From contig UZAN01039369.1 of assembly GCA_900618425.1 (NCBI GenBank), positions 184,734-213,057 on the forward strand: a stretch of DNA of 28,324 bases, read 5' to 3'. The DNA is from Echinostoma caproni. Lineage: Eukaryota; Platyhelminthes; Trematoda; Plagiorchiida; Echinostomatidae. The notes beneath the pieces were generated by a model. It did no database searches, had not been told where the DNA came from, and saw only the letters and a list, made by a program, of their open reading frames with translations. This document shows, piece by piece, positions 7,604 to 19,182 of this stretch. The position numbers and the translations under genes were made by a program. Within the stretch, counting starts at the first letter, position 1. Each line of letters begins with the position of its first letter.

Positions 7604-10154
7604 AATAGTTTCATTGAGAAGAATTTGAGAGACATGTAACTCTGCTCATTGGACCTTGGAGACTGGATGTCTGAAGTAATGGCACCAAGAAGGAAGCTGG
7701 TTATTGGAATTTCTTAAATGTTTGCACTCCAATGAAAACAAAATATCATTATTCAAGCGTATGTTTGCGGAAACGGTGTAATATTGCATTGCTTCTTTCC
7801 AAAGTGACCAGAAAACATACTAAACGTCTAGTACGTCGCTCAAAGTAACTGCATCATCAGCGACTGGTTGGGCAAACGTTTTCATAAGTTTCCCTCAACG
7901 ATTTTCGTAGTTTCGTAGTGGAAGTTCTAACATAGCGGATAGTGATATCACTTGAGGTTCACGTTTCATGATATTTTAGGAGGGCAGGTGAAAGAACTAC
8001 TGGTAAACACGTGGTCAGAACATTTTAGTAGCAACCAAGGCATTAATTTCATTCATTGTGTTACGTGCATTGCGATATAGATGGACTTACTAAACATACC
8101 GTGTCATAAGACTGGCGTCAGAGCCGATATACTAAGTAATCCAACGAGCTTGCCTTGGATAATATTTTTCTATAAACGGCCTTTTGTCACGCAAAGGCTT
8201 ATAAATGTATTTAGAGTTGTTCGCTGCACTGAGACAAGACGTTTTGTCAACCGTTATATGCTAACGATCGAGGAAAATTTTGTATACCACTAGGATCTCG
8301 CGCATTACTTTCCATTCGAGACTGGTGAAACAGTTTCAATTTTTAAGATCTGGTACTCAGTTTGGTTTCCCGTTTTACATCGTAAAGAAACATTTATGTG
8401 AATCGCTTAGCTGAGGCATCTTGGCTCACTCAACTGATTGACTCTTTTACAAACCTTATGCAAATCTGATATATACATCACCTATGTTAACCAGAATATG
8501 ATGTTATCAAGACCAAGCCTGTTCGCTATTCTGCGTTTTCCCAAACGTTGCAGTGGGGCTCTTCAGTGAACTATTCACTTTCCGGTGAAGTAGATTTAGA
8601 TATTAGGTCACAAGTTGCCTAAAAGGGAGCATGCTCACACAAATAACGAAGTTGTTAACTGGCAATAGCTTCGCTGTGTGACGCGCTCATTCACTTTTTT
8701 CCCTTCACCCTATGCAAACCTTCAAAACTCGTGGTGTTTCACTTGACCGGAATTGAAGAAAACGGAATTGGAGAAAGCACCATTGCTCAGTAAATGTATT
8801 TCAAAATAACCGTTTAAAAAAATACCACTTACGCATACTTTCACTTAATTAAATGTGAATAAAGATCAATTTTCCACTTGAACATACGAGGGAAAAGTGG
8901 AGTGAGAAAAGTGAGGCTAAGCGAAACTAGTTAACCACACGAAGGGATAGAACAATCAGAAAAACATTTGGACCACGTGGAAAGACATACTCCGTTCTGA
9001 AATGGGATTACTCTCAATGAATAACTATCGTTGTCGCGGAATTTTTATTATGTCTCGGTCTCATTCATACTGATAGTGAAACGCAATTCGTTTTGATTGA
9101 GTTTTCAATAATTTGTTTTCAATGCGGGGTACCTTGCCTATTCCCCAATATTGAACATCTGCCGATGAACAAAATCAAAAATCCAGGCTTACTTTTCCAA
9201 ATCCAGAAGTAGAAATATTTCGAGATGTAATAAAAACACTGCAAGTTAGTTGATCAATCTCAAAGTAATTTGCTTTGTACATAAGCTTGAACAGGCTGGA
9301 TTATGATTACAGATGAAGGCAGAATGAAACTAGTAATTTTCCACTTGAAACCTATGCGAGACTAATCTTACTTCAATCAGTTTATTTGTAGACATGGATT
9401 TCCAGAAAAAATCACCATCCCCAGCTGGCTGTCTCCAGACACAGAGAGACTGAATTTCATCTCCGCAAACGGATTGTTTTCAGCTGTGAGTTCTGTACTA
9501 GATCACCTGATTCATTCAAGACCTCGCGGAGCGAAGCGATTTGCACAAGGCCCGAAAAACTATCCATCATCCTCGGGAATGCGAACGAAGGTAGTGATGA
9601 AAATCTGATAAGGCTTGCTCAGGTGAATTACCACATTGGGGGCAGTGGCGCATCGGATTTCAGCCAGAAATTATGGACAGAACCAAACAGATAGGAATTG
9701 GCGAATGTTATCCCGAGGTTTATGATTAATGAATGCATAAAATGCATGTCTGGCGCATGAGAGAGATACTGTGAATTGCGTGTCCAAGCCTACATGCTCA
9801 GATAGCACGCAATGGACCGTCTACAGATGACGTTGCTGTGGAGGCAGGACGATAACGGGGTTCGATAACAATGAATGTGAACACGCAAACAATGGATCAG
9901 TTTATTTTTTGCAGAAGCACTGCTCTGTAATATGTGAAAGGGGGATCGTAAAATACCCTCTGTACCACTGAAATAATAATAAATGATAAAAAACATTTCC
10001 CTGAGAAAAACCTGATTAAAGGGTTTCAACTGCAATAAATTAGGATTTTCTTCCGGAATCATTTCACTACATTTCAGCCTTTCTCATTGCAAAAAGGAAC
10101 TATAGTTAACTTATTACGTGTTCATAATATCAAACAATACCAAATGTTCATGTA
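7604..10154. other. 2.5 kb with no supported gene
   Basis: Open frames at 8081-8293 (plus) and 9790-10062 (minus) lack motifs and splice partners. A 46-nt interval on the minus strand (9238 to 9193) lies between CTAAC..CTTGCAG and GTAAGC, both good splice words, and is open in all three frames. ATGCAT occurs twice in close succession near 9734-9747. Nothing else was recognised before the assembly gap. Confidence 0.35.
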
Positions 10155-11122
10155 NNNNNNNNNNNNNNNNNNNNNNNNNNNNNNNNNNNNNNNNNNNNNN
10201 NNNNNNNNNNNNNNNNNNNNNNNNNNNNNNNNNNNNNNNNNNNNNNNNNNNNNNNNNNNNNNNNNNNNNNNNNNNNNNNNNNNNNNNNNNNNNNNNNNNN
10301 NNNNNNNNNNNNNNNNNNNNNNNNNNNNNNNNNNNNNNNNNNNNNNNNNNNNNNNNNNNNNNNNNNNNNNNNNNNNNNNNNNNNNNNNNNNNNNNNNNNN
10401 NNNNNNNNNNNNNNNNNNNNNNNNNNNNNNNNNNNNNNNNNNNNNNNNNNNNNNNNNNNNNNNNNNNNNNNNNNNNNNNNNNNNNNNNNNNNNNNNNNNN
10501 NNNNNNNNNNNNNNNNNNNNNNNNNNNNNNNNNNNNNNNNNNNNNNNNNNNNNNNNNNNNNNNNNNNNNNNNNNNNNNNNNNNNNNNNNNNNNNNNNNNN
10601 NNNNNNNNNNNNNNNNNNNNNNNNNNNNNNNNNNNNNNNNNNNNNNNNNNNNNNNNNNNNNNNNNNNNNNNNNNNNNNNNNNNNNNNNNNNNNNNNNNNN
10701 NNNNNNNNNNNNNNNNNNNNNNNNNNNNNNNNNNNNNNNNNNNNNNNNNNNNNNNNNNNNNNNNNNNNNNNNNNNNNNNNNNNNNNNNNNNNNNNNNNNN
10801 NNNNNNNNNNNNNNNNNNNNNNNNNNNNNNNNNNNNNNNNNNNNNNNNNNNNNNNNNNNNNNNNNNNNNNNNNNNNNNNNNNNNNNNNNNNNNNNNNNNN
10901 NNNNNNNNNNNNNNNNNNNNNNNNNNNNNNNNNNNNNNNNNNNNNNNNNNNNNNNNNNNNNNNNNNNNNNNNNNNNNNNNNNNNNNNNNNNNNNNNNNNN
11001 NNNNNNNNNNNNNNNNNNNNNNNNNNNNNNNNNNNNNNNNNNNNNNNNNNNNNNNNNNNNNNNNNNNNNNNNNNNNNNNNNNNNNNNNNNNNNNNNNNNN
11101 NNNNNNNNNNNNNNNNNNNNNN
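10155..11122. other. Assembly gap (968 N)
   Basis: All bases are N. Any open frame spanning this interval is an artefact of translating N. The true length may differ from 968. Confidence 1.
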
Positions 11123-11960
11123 TCAAAACTAACAGAACGTAGGGGAGACCTATCACCAGGTATCACCCATAGTGCAATGCACTCTGTGACAGCCATCTTT
11201 GCGAAGTTGTCCACTAGCACTAAAAGTGTGATGAATTTTGGTGGATAATCAAACCAGAACACTATACAGGATTACCTATGCCCGAAGGATAACAATTTTT
11301 GGTGCCGGATTTTCTGTTCAAAAGAGACTAGGATGCTCCACGAAAGGTAACAGACGAAACAGCTGACTACTGCCTACTTGTGAAAAGTTGCTGTGGAATA
11401 ATCAGTTGTATCTGATAGCAAAAAAAGAAAAAAACAACTGTTCAACCGGGGTAATTGGATCAACATACTGACGAAATTATCCAGGATGAACCGAAGTCAA
11501 AACGTAAATTCGCACTGTTTTGACTCTCCAGAAAAGCCGGTTGTAAGTCGTTTCATCGGTTTATCTCCCGTCGCAAGCAATAGTGCCTGATACCCGTGAA
11601 AAACCGAATGGGCTAACCCCAACATTCACTGTCGGTATTATAAGGCATTTGGGAAACAGATGGGGTTAGTAAGTATACATTTCTGCTTAAGTGCTTTTGT
11701 GATCAGAGTGAGTTCCGTTGCCGTTTGATGGTTGCATCCAGACATGTGACTCAAGTAATTGATATTAGAGATGATGCCGTCGTTATAAAATGTGCGAACG
11801 CGCTTGTCTGGGTGTACAAAAGTGTCATCAGTTGCTAGAACCGTAGAATGATCACTTCATCCTATTGGTTGATTGATTGAGGTAGGTTATACGTGGATCG
11901 ACTCAAACGTTCGTTACGGGCGCTCATCCCACGTGTTAGAATATTCGAACTCTTCAAACC
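11123..11960. other. Gap flank, possibly repetitive, no identified gene
   Basis: The plus frame beginning at the gap is open to a TAA at about 11246, then continues in the same frame (TIQDYLCPKDNNFW) to TAA near 11350. This pattern of one stop in a long frame fits a decayed element, but no family motif was seen. An 8-bp inverted pair CTAACCCC/GGGGTTAG lies at 11613-11620 and 11662-11669. An A-rich tract lies near 11421-11436. Confidence 0.35.
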
Positions 11961-11964
11961 CACT

Positions 11965-12035
11965 GCATGTTGTTTGCACATTGGTTGGGCTGAGACTGCT
12001 ACCCAGCATATTCGGTTCGGATCCCACAAATCGGT
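11965..12035 (+). mobile_element. tRNA-like (SINE-derived) segment
   Basis: A B-box-like GGTTCGGATCC (12014-12024) matches the consensus GGTTCGANTCC closely. Forty bases upstream, TTTGCACATTGGTTGGGC (from 11974) resembles the D-arm/A-box of a tRNA. Stems are too poor for a working tRNA. A T-rich tail follows. Three overlapping short open frames here are shadows of the low-stop sequence. Confidence 0.45.
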
Positions 12036-12175
12036 TTTTGTCATTTTTTGGTCTTATAGACTGCCCGTGAGCTAAAGTTCTAAGATTATTTGTTTCACAG
12101 TAACTTACTTTATCACCTTCTAGTGATCCGTTTCATCTCCTGCAGCTTTTTTATTCCTCTTTGGTACCGATTTAC

Positions 12176-12323
12176 CCACTCCATGGTAATCAGACTGAGA
12201 CCTAAAGATATCTGATAATGAGTGATTACTTGAGATACTGGTACACCGTAACCGATGAACTCATCAACCATCATGAGCAATGTGCACATTTTTTCAATTT
12301 GATCAATGCAACCCATGGGTCTT
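12176..12323 (-). CDS. Candidate internal exon, unknown product
   Basis: The minus strand is open over 148 nt between acceptor-like CAAACACAG and donor-like TGG|GTAAAT (phase 2 in, 0 out). The translation includes CIDQIEKMCTLLMMVDEFIG and ends LSLITMEW. No domain is recognised and no partner exon with matching phase was found, so chance remains quite possible. Confidence 0.2.
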
Positions 12324-12984
12324 CTGTGTTTGAGCAATTCAGTTTTAATTTACCATCAGCTAGTAGTTGTAATTTTAGAGGAAGCGAATGATTCGTGTTT
12401 TTTGGGAGAATTTATTGATTTATTTTGAATTATAACGAGCTGGTAGATTATTATTCATAAGAAGAATTCGTGTTAAAAAGAAAGGTAACATATGAGAACT
12501 ATTTAGACAATATAGCTTTATTTGAGTGACAGGAGGCTGAATAATCAGAAAGTGATGGATCGTGCACTGTCAATCTGTTAATTGTCTCCCCAAAAGTAGC
12601 GCGAAGCTGTTTCAGTTTTGTCAGGTATCGTCAACAGTGTATACGCAGCAAGATTGTGACGAGAGGAACTCGTAGGTGTATAATACACCTGAATACCAGA
12701 CCACCAGGGATGGCTCCACTAATTGGTCTGAGTGACTTAGTGCTTATCCGGCGATGTACACAGATTTCTATTTTAGATTAAGTCATATAATCAAACTGTT
12801 TTCTTTGTCAATGACTTTACCCAAAGGGAGAAAACAGATCTTTTCACATCCGTAATAATAAAGGAATATGTTTATATCCTTTTTTTCGCTTACGGACTAT
12901 ATAAATTTACAAAAACTCTCACGAAGACGGCCGCTGTCAATCGAAGGCAGNAGGCAGCCTGGGGACGTACAGATAACGGGAAAA
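12324..12984. other. No identified gene; palindrome and single N
   Basis: A perfect palindrome AGGTGTAT a ATACACCT lies at 12674-12690. A lone N at 12951 sits between two copies of AGGCAG, as expected for a forced join or unresolved overlap in the assembly. A plus-strand open frame crossing this N (12868-13122) is therefore unreliable. Confidence 0.5.
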
Positions 12985-13060
12985 TGGGCGGTGGTGGCGT
13001 GGAACGAACTGAGGATTCCCAGGTGTGGTTATCTCAATAACCGTACCGCTCTGTCACAAA
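12985..13060 (-). mobile_element. tRNA-like (SINE-derived) segment sharing the GCCACCACC junction
   Basis: On the minus strand the order is GAGCGGTACGG, an anticodon-arm-like perfect hairpin GGTTAT TGAG ATAACC (13027-13042), then a B-box-like GTTCGTTCC followed by ACGCCACCACC. The same B-box to GCCACCACC junction occurs in the element at 15693-15890, which suggests one family. The copy is short and diverged, so borders are uncertain. Confidence 0.4.
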
Positions 13061-15692
13061 AATACACGTTATCATTAAGAATGGGAAACATCTTATTTAA
13101 ATGTGAGGGACATGAGTCCTAAGGTTTGCATCATGTATACGACTGATAACTATATACGCTCTTTATATCTGCTATATTACTAAAGGCCCCCCCTCACTCA
13201 CTTGCATATTTCCAGTTATTAAAAACGTTTGCACTGTGATTTGAATAAAGCTGAAGTTCAACAGCAGAACCTTATGCCCATCGAGAATAACTGATGATGA
13301 TTTATTCCGCTTATTTCACTGAACAGTGCTGATATTCCTTTTTTAACCAGTGCGTCTTTCCGTAGATAAACCATTGTGCGAAAAATCACAAAATAACCAT
13401 ACTATCCTAAGCGGAACAAAGAACATCCACGAAAATACGATCTCGATGAGTCCATTCCTGACCTATTTTAGTTACATTTGTGAGAGAATAATGGGAGGAT
13501 GGAATGGTTGAGTCAGACCGATGTGCACAAAAATCTGCTTAAATTACTTAAATTCCCGTGCTAGACAGTGGGCGAGTGAGCAGAGTGATGATCCAAATCA
13601 ATTGCCAACAGTTACATAACCTGTTCATGTTTGAACAAGAGAGGAACAGAGGGAGAGAGCTTCCCCTCTCAACTCCTTCACTATCACTAACTGAACTTGA
13701 CTGTTCTACCTACCACATAACTCTCGCCTTATTTTCCTACATAAATGTGATTGTATTGGGTTGAGAATGAACTCATTGAAAACCTATGTTGGCCCAACGG
13801 TCTATGTAATCATCATCCAGGAGTTATACCAACGTGAAATCATCCCCTAAAGAATTATTTTGTCACACTCAATGAGATCTCACTGAAATCAATAAACCCT
13901 GAATTGTTTGAATTTCCTCGACTACTTGCTAAACGGATGATGTGAAAAACGACTTTTAATGTTTGTGAATTTATCACAAGGGCCACTTTGAACGTACGGA
14001 TCCCGTTTTAGACGAATGACTAAGTACGTGAGCGCAACTCACAAAAAATAATGCTTTCTGGTGTCGTCGGCAAAAGCAAATGAAGTATGCTTTTCCATGT
14101 ATTATTTTGTGATACAGAAAGATGTGAGCTAATCGGCCAACAATAACTTGCCTGATTACGATAAAACCCAGCAAACTAGAGAAACACACTTGTTAAATTC
14201 ACGACATTATCACTACCCCATAGACCAGAACTAGTCTACCAAGGTCAACTAATGTTTTTAATCAACAATCACTTCTTCTCGGTGAGCGTACACGATTTGC
14301 CGTCACAGTGATAAATGTTTTAGGGATGAAGGTGGCGGTGGTGGCGAACTTTCAGTTTTCATTCACTTTCCGCTCATTCTTTTCTTTTGTGTCATTTCCT
14401 CTTGTTGAGACGCCATTCAGTAGACTGTGCCCGATGATGTCGGCTCGCAATTAGCGTTAGTGAAAAGAAAAAGAGCGGGACTATTTCATTTTCGATGGAC
14501 ATAATGAATTACAGATGAATGAACAGACATATGGATATGCTGATGTCTTTCTATGAACGAACGAATGAATATCCTGTCATTATTTTCACCAAGTTTACGT
14601 GCCATCCCGTTCGAATTAGTTGTTTTCACTAGACCAATATAAACAACTTGGATGGAATTGGCTAGAAAATTGTTCCAGTTTTTGTTCACATACCTAGTCC
14701 GTTAGTTAACAATATTCACTGTAACGGAAACCGGAAAAATATTGGAAGCAATGACAACTTATGAAATGCGAGTTTGTTGCGTGAAATGAAAGGTGCTCCA
14801 AATAGTACCCTCCCATTTGATCTGTTCAGAGGCTGAGGCATCAATTGGTTTACTTCGAATTAACTAGGTGACTCCCCGGGTGATGAATGCCAAATTTGTA
14901 TAGCATTTCGTAATGATTCCTGCTTTAGTCTACTGATATTGTATACCGTGAGATGATATGTTTCTCAGTAAATTATTTGTCAGTGTATGATAGTTGTTAT
15001 TTGTAAACAGCCACCAGAGACCAAAGAAAAAAATCCCTTAGAGGAACATCGAAATTATTAAAAAATAGTCTATTGAATAAACCTTTCTCATGAGGAATTG
15101 AAGAACAAGAAATTCGCCATTTTGTCCACGGGAAAAAGTAATTTGACCGAAATTGAGCTACGATCAATTCGGGTTGCTTGTTACAACGGCCTATGTCGGA
15201 TGTGAAACGAAGAAAATGTTAACTCGAAAGCGCTGTATGCCTGTTTTGACCTCCTCGATTTTCATCACTACGAATTGAATTTAACTGGAATCTCACCGGT
15301 AGAAAGCAAGTATTCCACATGGTCAATCACTGGCTGGACAGTAGCTAATTCAACTGTCCCCCACATTGCCTACAAGATGGCACAATCCATTTTTGCAAGC
15401 GTGTTGTGAGTACTTAAGCGCACTCACCCTAAAATCAACTCCCATTGATTGAACACAATCTGCATCTTACTACTACATTAATTTGTTCATTTATTAGTAT
15501 TCATGAATACCAAATTTTTCCTGTAAGCTAAAATATACTATTAATAATCCAAATCCTTGATAAATGTATACCCCATTTATTCTCATGGGGACTTCAATAC
15601 AATGCTTTCTTCATCAGTTTTTTTATCACACACACTTGTACGATGAAGAGCAGACGATTTTAACCCCGTAGTCAATGATGGAAACCAGCAAC
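13061..15692. other. 2.6 kb with no supported gene
   Basis: Short open frames at 13558, 13974 and 14486 show no motif. The decamer GGTGGTGGCG recurs at 14337-14346, as in the two neighbouring tRNA-like elements, but the sequence around it no longer shows A or B boxes. Nothing else was recognised. Confidence 0.4.
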
Positions 15693-15890
15693 CTAAGCCC
15701 CCAGACTCTGAGTGGCGAACCACATGAGACGGCACTGGGTTAGGCCTTTTATTGAACCGTACGATAGTAAAGCTGCTGAGCGCTGAAGTTTTGTGGTGGT
15801 GGCGGGGTTCAAACCTAGGACCATAGAGTTCAAAACACCCCGGTTACAGCGCCTAAACCACTGTAACACCACTACCATCACAGTCACAGT
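15693..15890 (-). mobile_element. tRNA-derived SINE-like element
   Basis: On the minus strand, TTACAGTGGTTTAGGCGCTG (15866-15847) resembles the A-box/D-arm region of a tRNA. It is followed about 50 bases on by a B-box-like GGTTTGAACCC (15815-15805), then CGCCACCACC and a non-tRNA body. GTTACAG (15843-15849) and CTGTAAC (15861-15867) form a perfect 7-bp stem. The order of A box, B box and unrelated tail is the usual SINE layout. A 64-codon minus open frame here follows from the low stop density. Confidence 0.6.
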
Positions 15891-18664
15891 GTTCTACTTG
15901 GATTCCAGTTTGGTGATTGCTATTTGAGTTATACAGACAGCGTTCAACTGATTTTCGAGTCCTTGTCACTGACGGAAGAATAAATAATTGTTGCAATTAA
16001 AGGATGCCAGTAATTTGTAAAGTAGAATAACGATGCCGTGTTCTAGTGACAAAATCTGTTCTCATGTTATTGCTGTGGAACTGATCGGCAAGGTTTGCAC
16101 ATGATCGATGGCATTAAACTCAGTTGCCAATACGGAAGGTTTCGTGGGCTGAACATTGCAAATCCTCAGGTCCGAAGTTAGTCAGTGAACCAAGTTTTTG
16201 ATCAGCAGTATAGATTTCACTCAAAGTTAGAGCTTATGAACGCATACAAATACCCGTGTACTCCTCTTCAGGTATCTTTTTGAATGTCCATAGAACCATT
16301 AGAGACATTCTCCACGAAATGTGAATATTTTAAATGGTTTTGCGATAGACTATTTCTCAATACACCACGCATCCCACCCGCCTTCGCATAAGCACGCATG
16401 GATCATCATGCATGTGTACGTCAAAAATGTTCTTTAAAAATTTAAAAGATTGATTACTTTTCATGTAGTTGAGGCTGCCATGTTGTCATTTTTACCATGT
16501 CACATGATACCGGTCTACTGCATTACTGTTATGTAACTATGTCGTTAAAATTGACGAAGCCAGTCAATTTGCAGTAAAGCAATGATTCAGTAAATGTCAC
16601 CCTCCAGTGTGAGTGTGTGCGTGTGATGGAAGGTACCTTTGCGGAGCGTCCTGTTTTCAAACTATCTGCTCACTAAACAAATTAGTCTTTGCATTCATAC
16701 AGCTTTGGTTGCCCTCACCCACCTGTCCCGCTTTGTGTGGCCTTTATTATCCGCAAAAAAAATCACGCAAAGAAATCGGACATGTCGTGACCAAAATCAT
16801 TTGTTGCCCCGGAGGTTGTGATGTTCGATGAAAACCGATTGTGTGATGTGCGTACAGTGCAGTGTGATACGAGGAAGTCTTGAGGCAAAAAGAGGAACTT
16901 GAGAAGTGGTTGATCATAAGTTTTTTCTATCACAACTGACTAGACCGCACGTTCTTAAGAATAAGAAAATTATTGAATTGCTACCCTTTCGTTAGATTCG
17001 AATTTAAGTTAGAAAATAGGTTCATTTTCAGTGTTTCGATGACAACCCACTCACAGTACATTTACATTCACTGTGGTAAAAAAGAGTAAGGGAACAGTGA
17101 ACACATCCTGAGGAGATGGAGAAGTCTGAGGTTGTCTGCTATATGGATCAGAGAAAAGACTGCGATTTAACTGAAAAATCGCTCTTCAATGGATGAGAAA
17201 GTTCTCCGATTATAATAGCTATATCTTACTGACTCAATGATGAAACTAGCATACGAGCTACAATCATAGTCAAAGATGAGAACATTAAGGGATGTTGATT
17301 TGCAATGATGATTTCGAATTGAAAAACCTGTCGCGCCTTCATACATTGTTCTCAAGGCCTCCGGTCATTTTCAGTTAAACCTGTTTAATTGTGCAGTATT
17401 TCCCCAGTTAATAAAAACCGAAAACGTGATCATCGGGTGTATTCAGTTATTTTAATCGGATGCCGTTTCCTAATTTGAAATACGTCGCCACTGGTGGCAT
17501 CAGTCGTTCATTTTTTTGCCCTAATACTGTCTGCTTCACATTACACTTTGAAAATAATCGAGATGATTCTATTGTGTTCAAGGAAATGTTCTGGAATGGG
17601 CGGTACCGCAAGGGTTAGAACATTCAAGAAGCCCTTCTATTACGGAACATATGGATTCATTCAGAATTATCAAAGCCTACCAACAATTGCCGATAGTATT
17701 TGAATTCGACAGAATTAGTCAATGCTCGTCCACTGTCGACTATATTTAAGGACGGAGGACCTCTAATTGGTTCTATGCAGAGACCAAAAAAGACCTAATT
17801 TCATCGACTGATAATTGAGCGACAATTCCGTGTTCCAAACTACATGAAATACGAACTTCTCCGCCACATTAGCATTATATTGTCACCTTTAATAACCAAA
17901 AATACGTGGAATCAATGATACCTCTCTTTTTTCAAAATCTTATTTCTTGTCCATGTTCCTCAAGTCCTTTCAGATTGATACAAGGCGGTTTAGATTGAAC
18001 AAACAAGTCATTATGAGTCACTGAATGCGAGTTTATTCGTCAAAGCGAAGCAAACCATGACATTCAACTCTCCAGGCGTTTAACGAGGATAAGTCAATAT
18101 ATACAAACTAAATTTCATTCCTAAATGAAAACCTGTGACCAATTTAGAGGTTGCTGAGTCCTATCTTTCTATCTTTATGAATGACTGAAATCGACTGACG
18201 ACCTAATCAGCTGCTGCGCTAGCTGGTATCAGTTGCTTTTTACTGGATCCGGTTATACCGAAGACCATGAGCTTTAGGGAGAATGCTGCCTGAGTTTGAA
18301 ATCAGCAGGAAGTGAAGCGAAAAACATTCAGCTCGCTAATTAACTCTTAAACATTTAAGATAAATGTTTTTCGCTTTATGTACGGTACAGTTATTGATCG
18401 AACTCTAGCCACATCCTGACCTTCGTGATATTCCTTGCTCAGTATGTTTATTGTTTTGAGCCTTTCATAAGAATGAATTTTAAACTTCCAACATATGACA
18501 ACACATGTCGGTAATAATGCCCCCTTTTATTCTAGCTTCTTTTGATCGAATGCGTCATAGAAGTGTAAATTCTCAATTTTGTTAACGGTTTCTGTCAGGT
18601 AATCAAATCCTGCCATATCATTATCAATGGAGAGCAAGTTTGCAGAACATGCAAAGTTAAATAA
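15891..18664. other. 2.8 kb with no supported gene
   Basis: Open frames at 16613 (plus), 17167 (minus) and 17494 (plus) are short and without motifs or convincing splice partners. GTGTGTGCGTGTG-type words occur near 16609-16625. The LINE may extend back to about 18540, where reading is broken by stops. Confidence 0.4.
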
Positions 18665-19182
18665 CGTGAAGTCACCATTTCCCGCAATCTCTCTTCGTCT
18701 CCTCATGTCGTCGAGACATTTCACAAAGTCAAAAGACTCACGTTTTGCATTATTCGCTTGAAAATGCTATCTACCGCAACTCACTTGATAAAACGTTTCC
18801 TCTTCTCTATTATCTTTCCACACTGGCTTTATGCATCCCCAGTTATTTTTCCAGGTCTTGTTATCAAAACTTCAGACTCATACGTACATCCATCAAACAT
18901 GTATGTCGATACAGTGGTAGATCTCGAGAGCATGTTGTACAGTTTATTATTTCACATCACCTTAGGGCTTGCCAGAAACTTTCCACCGGAATATTGCTAG
19001 ACCCATCTCACCCACTGTACTCTCACTTTAGTCAGTGTTTCTCCACACTTAGCACTCGCTCCAAGTATAAGCATATAGCAGCACGCACCACAATATACAA
19101 ATCTTTTGTCATACTGTACTTGGCAGGGTTTCTTACTAACGCCCATCTTGTCATTGAGCTCCTTCAACTCAAACTTTGCTGA
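18665..19182 (+). mobile_element. LINE (non-LTR retrotransposon) RT C-terminal fragment, frameshifted
   Basis: The first frame reads EVTISRNLSSSPHVVETFHK, then KRLTFCIIRLKMLSTATHLI, then LYASPVIFPGL. This follows the layout of the thumb region after the catalytic core in non-LTR reverse transcriptases. A +1 frameshift near 18865 moves the reading to LIRTSIKHVCRYSG, HHLRACQKL, DPSHPLYSHFSQCFSTLSTR and finally ARTTIYKSFVILYLAGFL, ending at TGA (19180-19182). Upstream, a stop (18662-18664) replaces what is usually a KYLG-like stretch. The catalytic motif itself is not in the fragment. The clade was not determined. Confidence 0.7.

Noticed and set aside
10087..11262. Open frames of 344-382 codons on both strands
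   Set aside because: They consist almost entirely of translated N from the assembly gap.
18527..18724. 65-codon minus-strand frame ending in TAA within AATAAA
   Set aside because: The opposite strand matches the layout of a LINE reverse-transcriptase tail, so this is most likely its antisense shadow.
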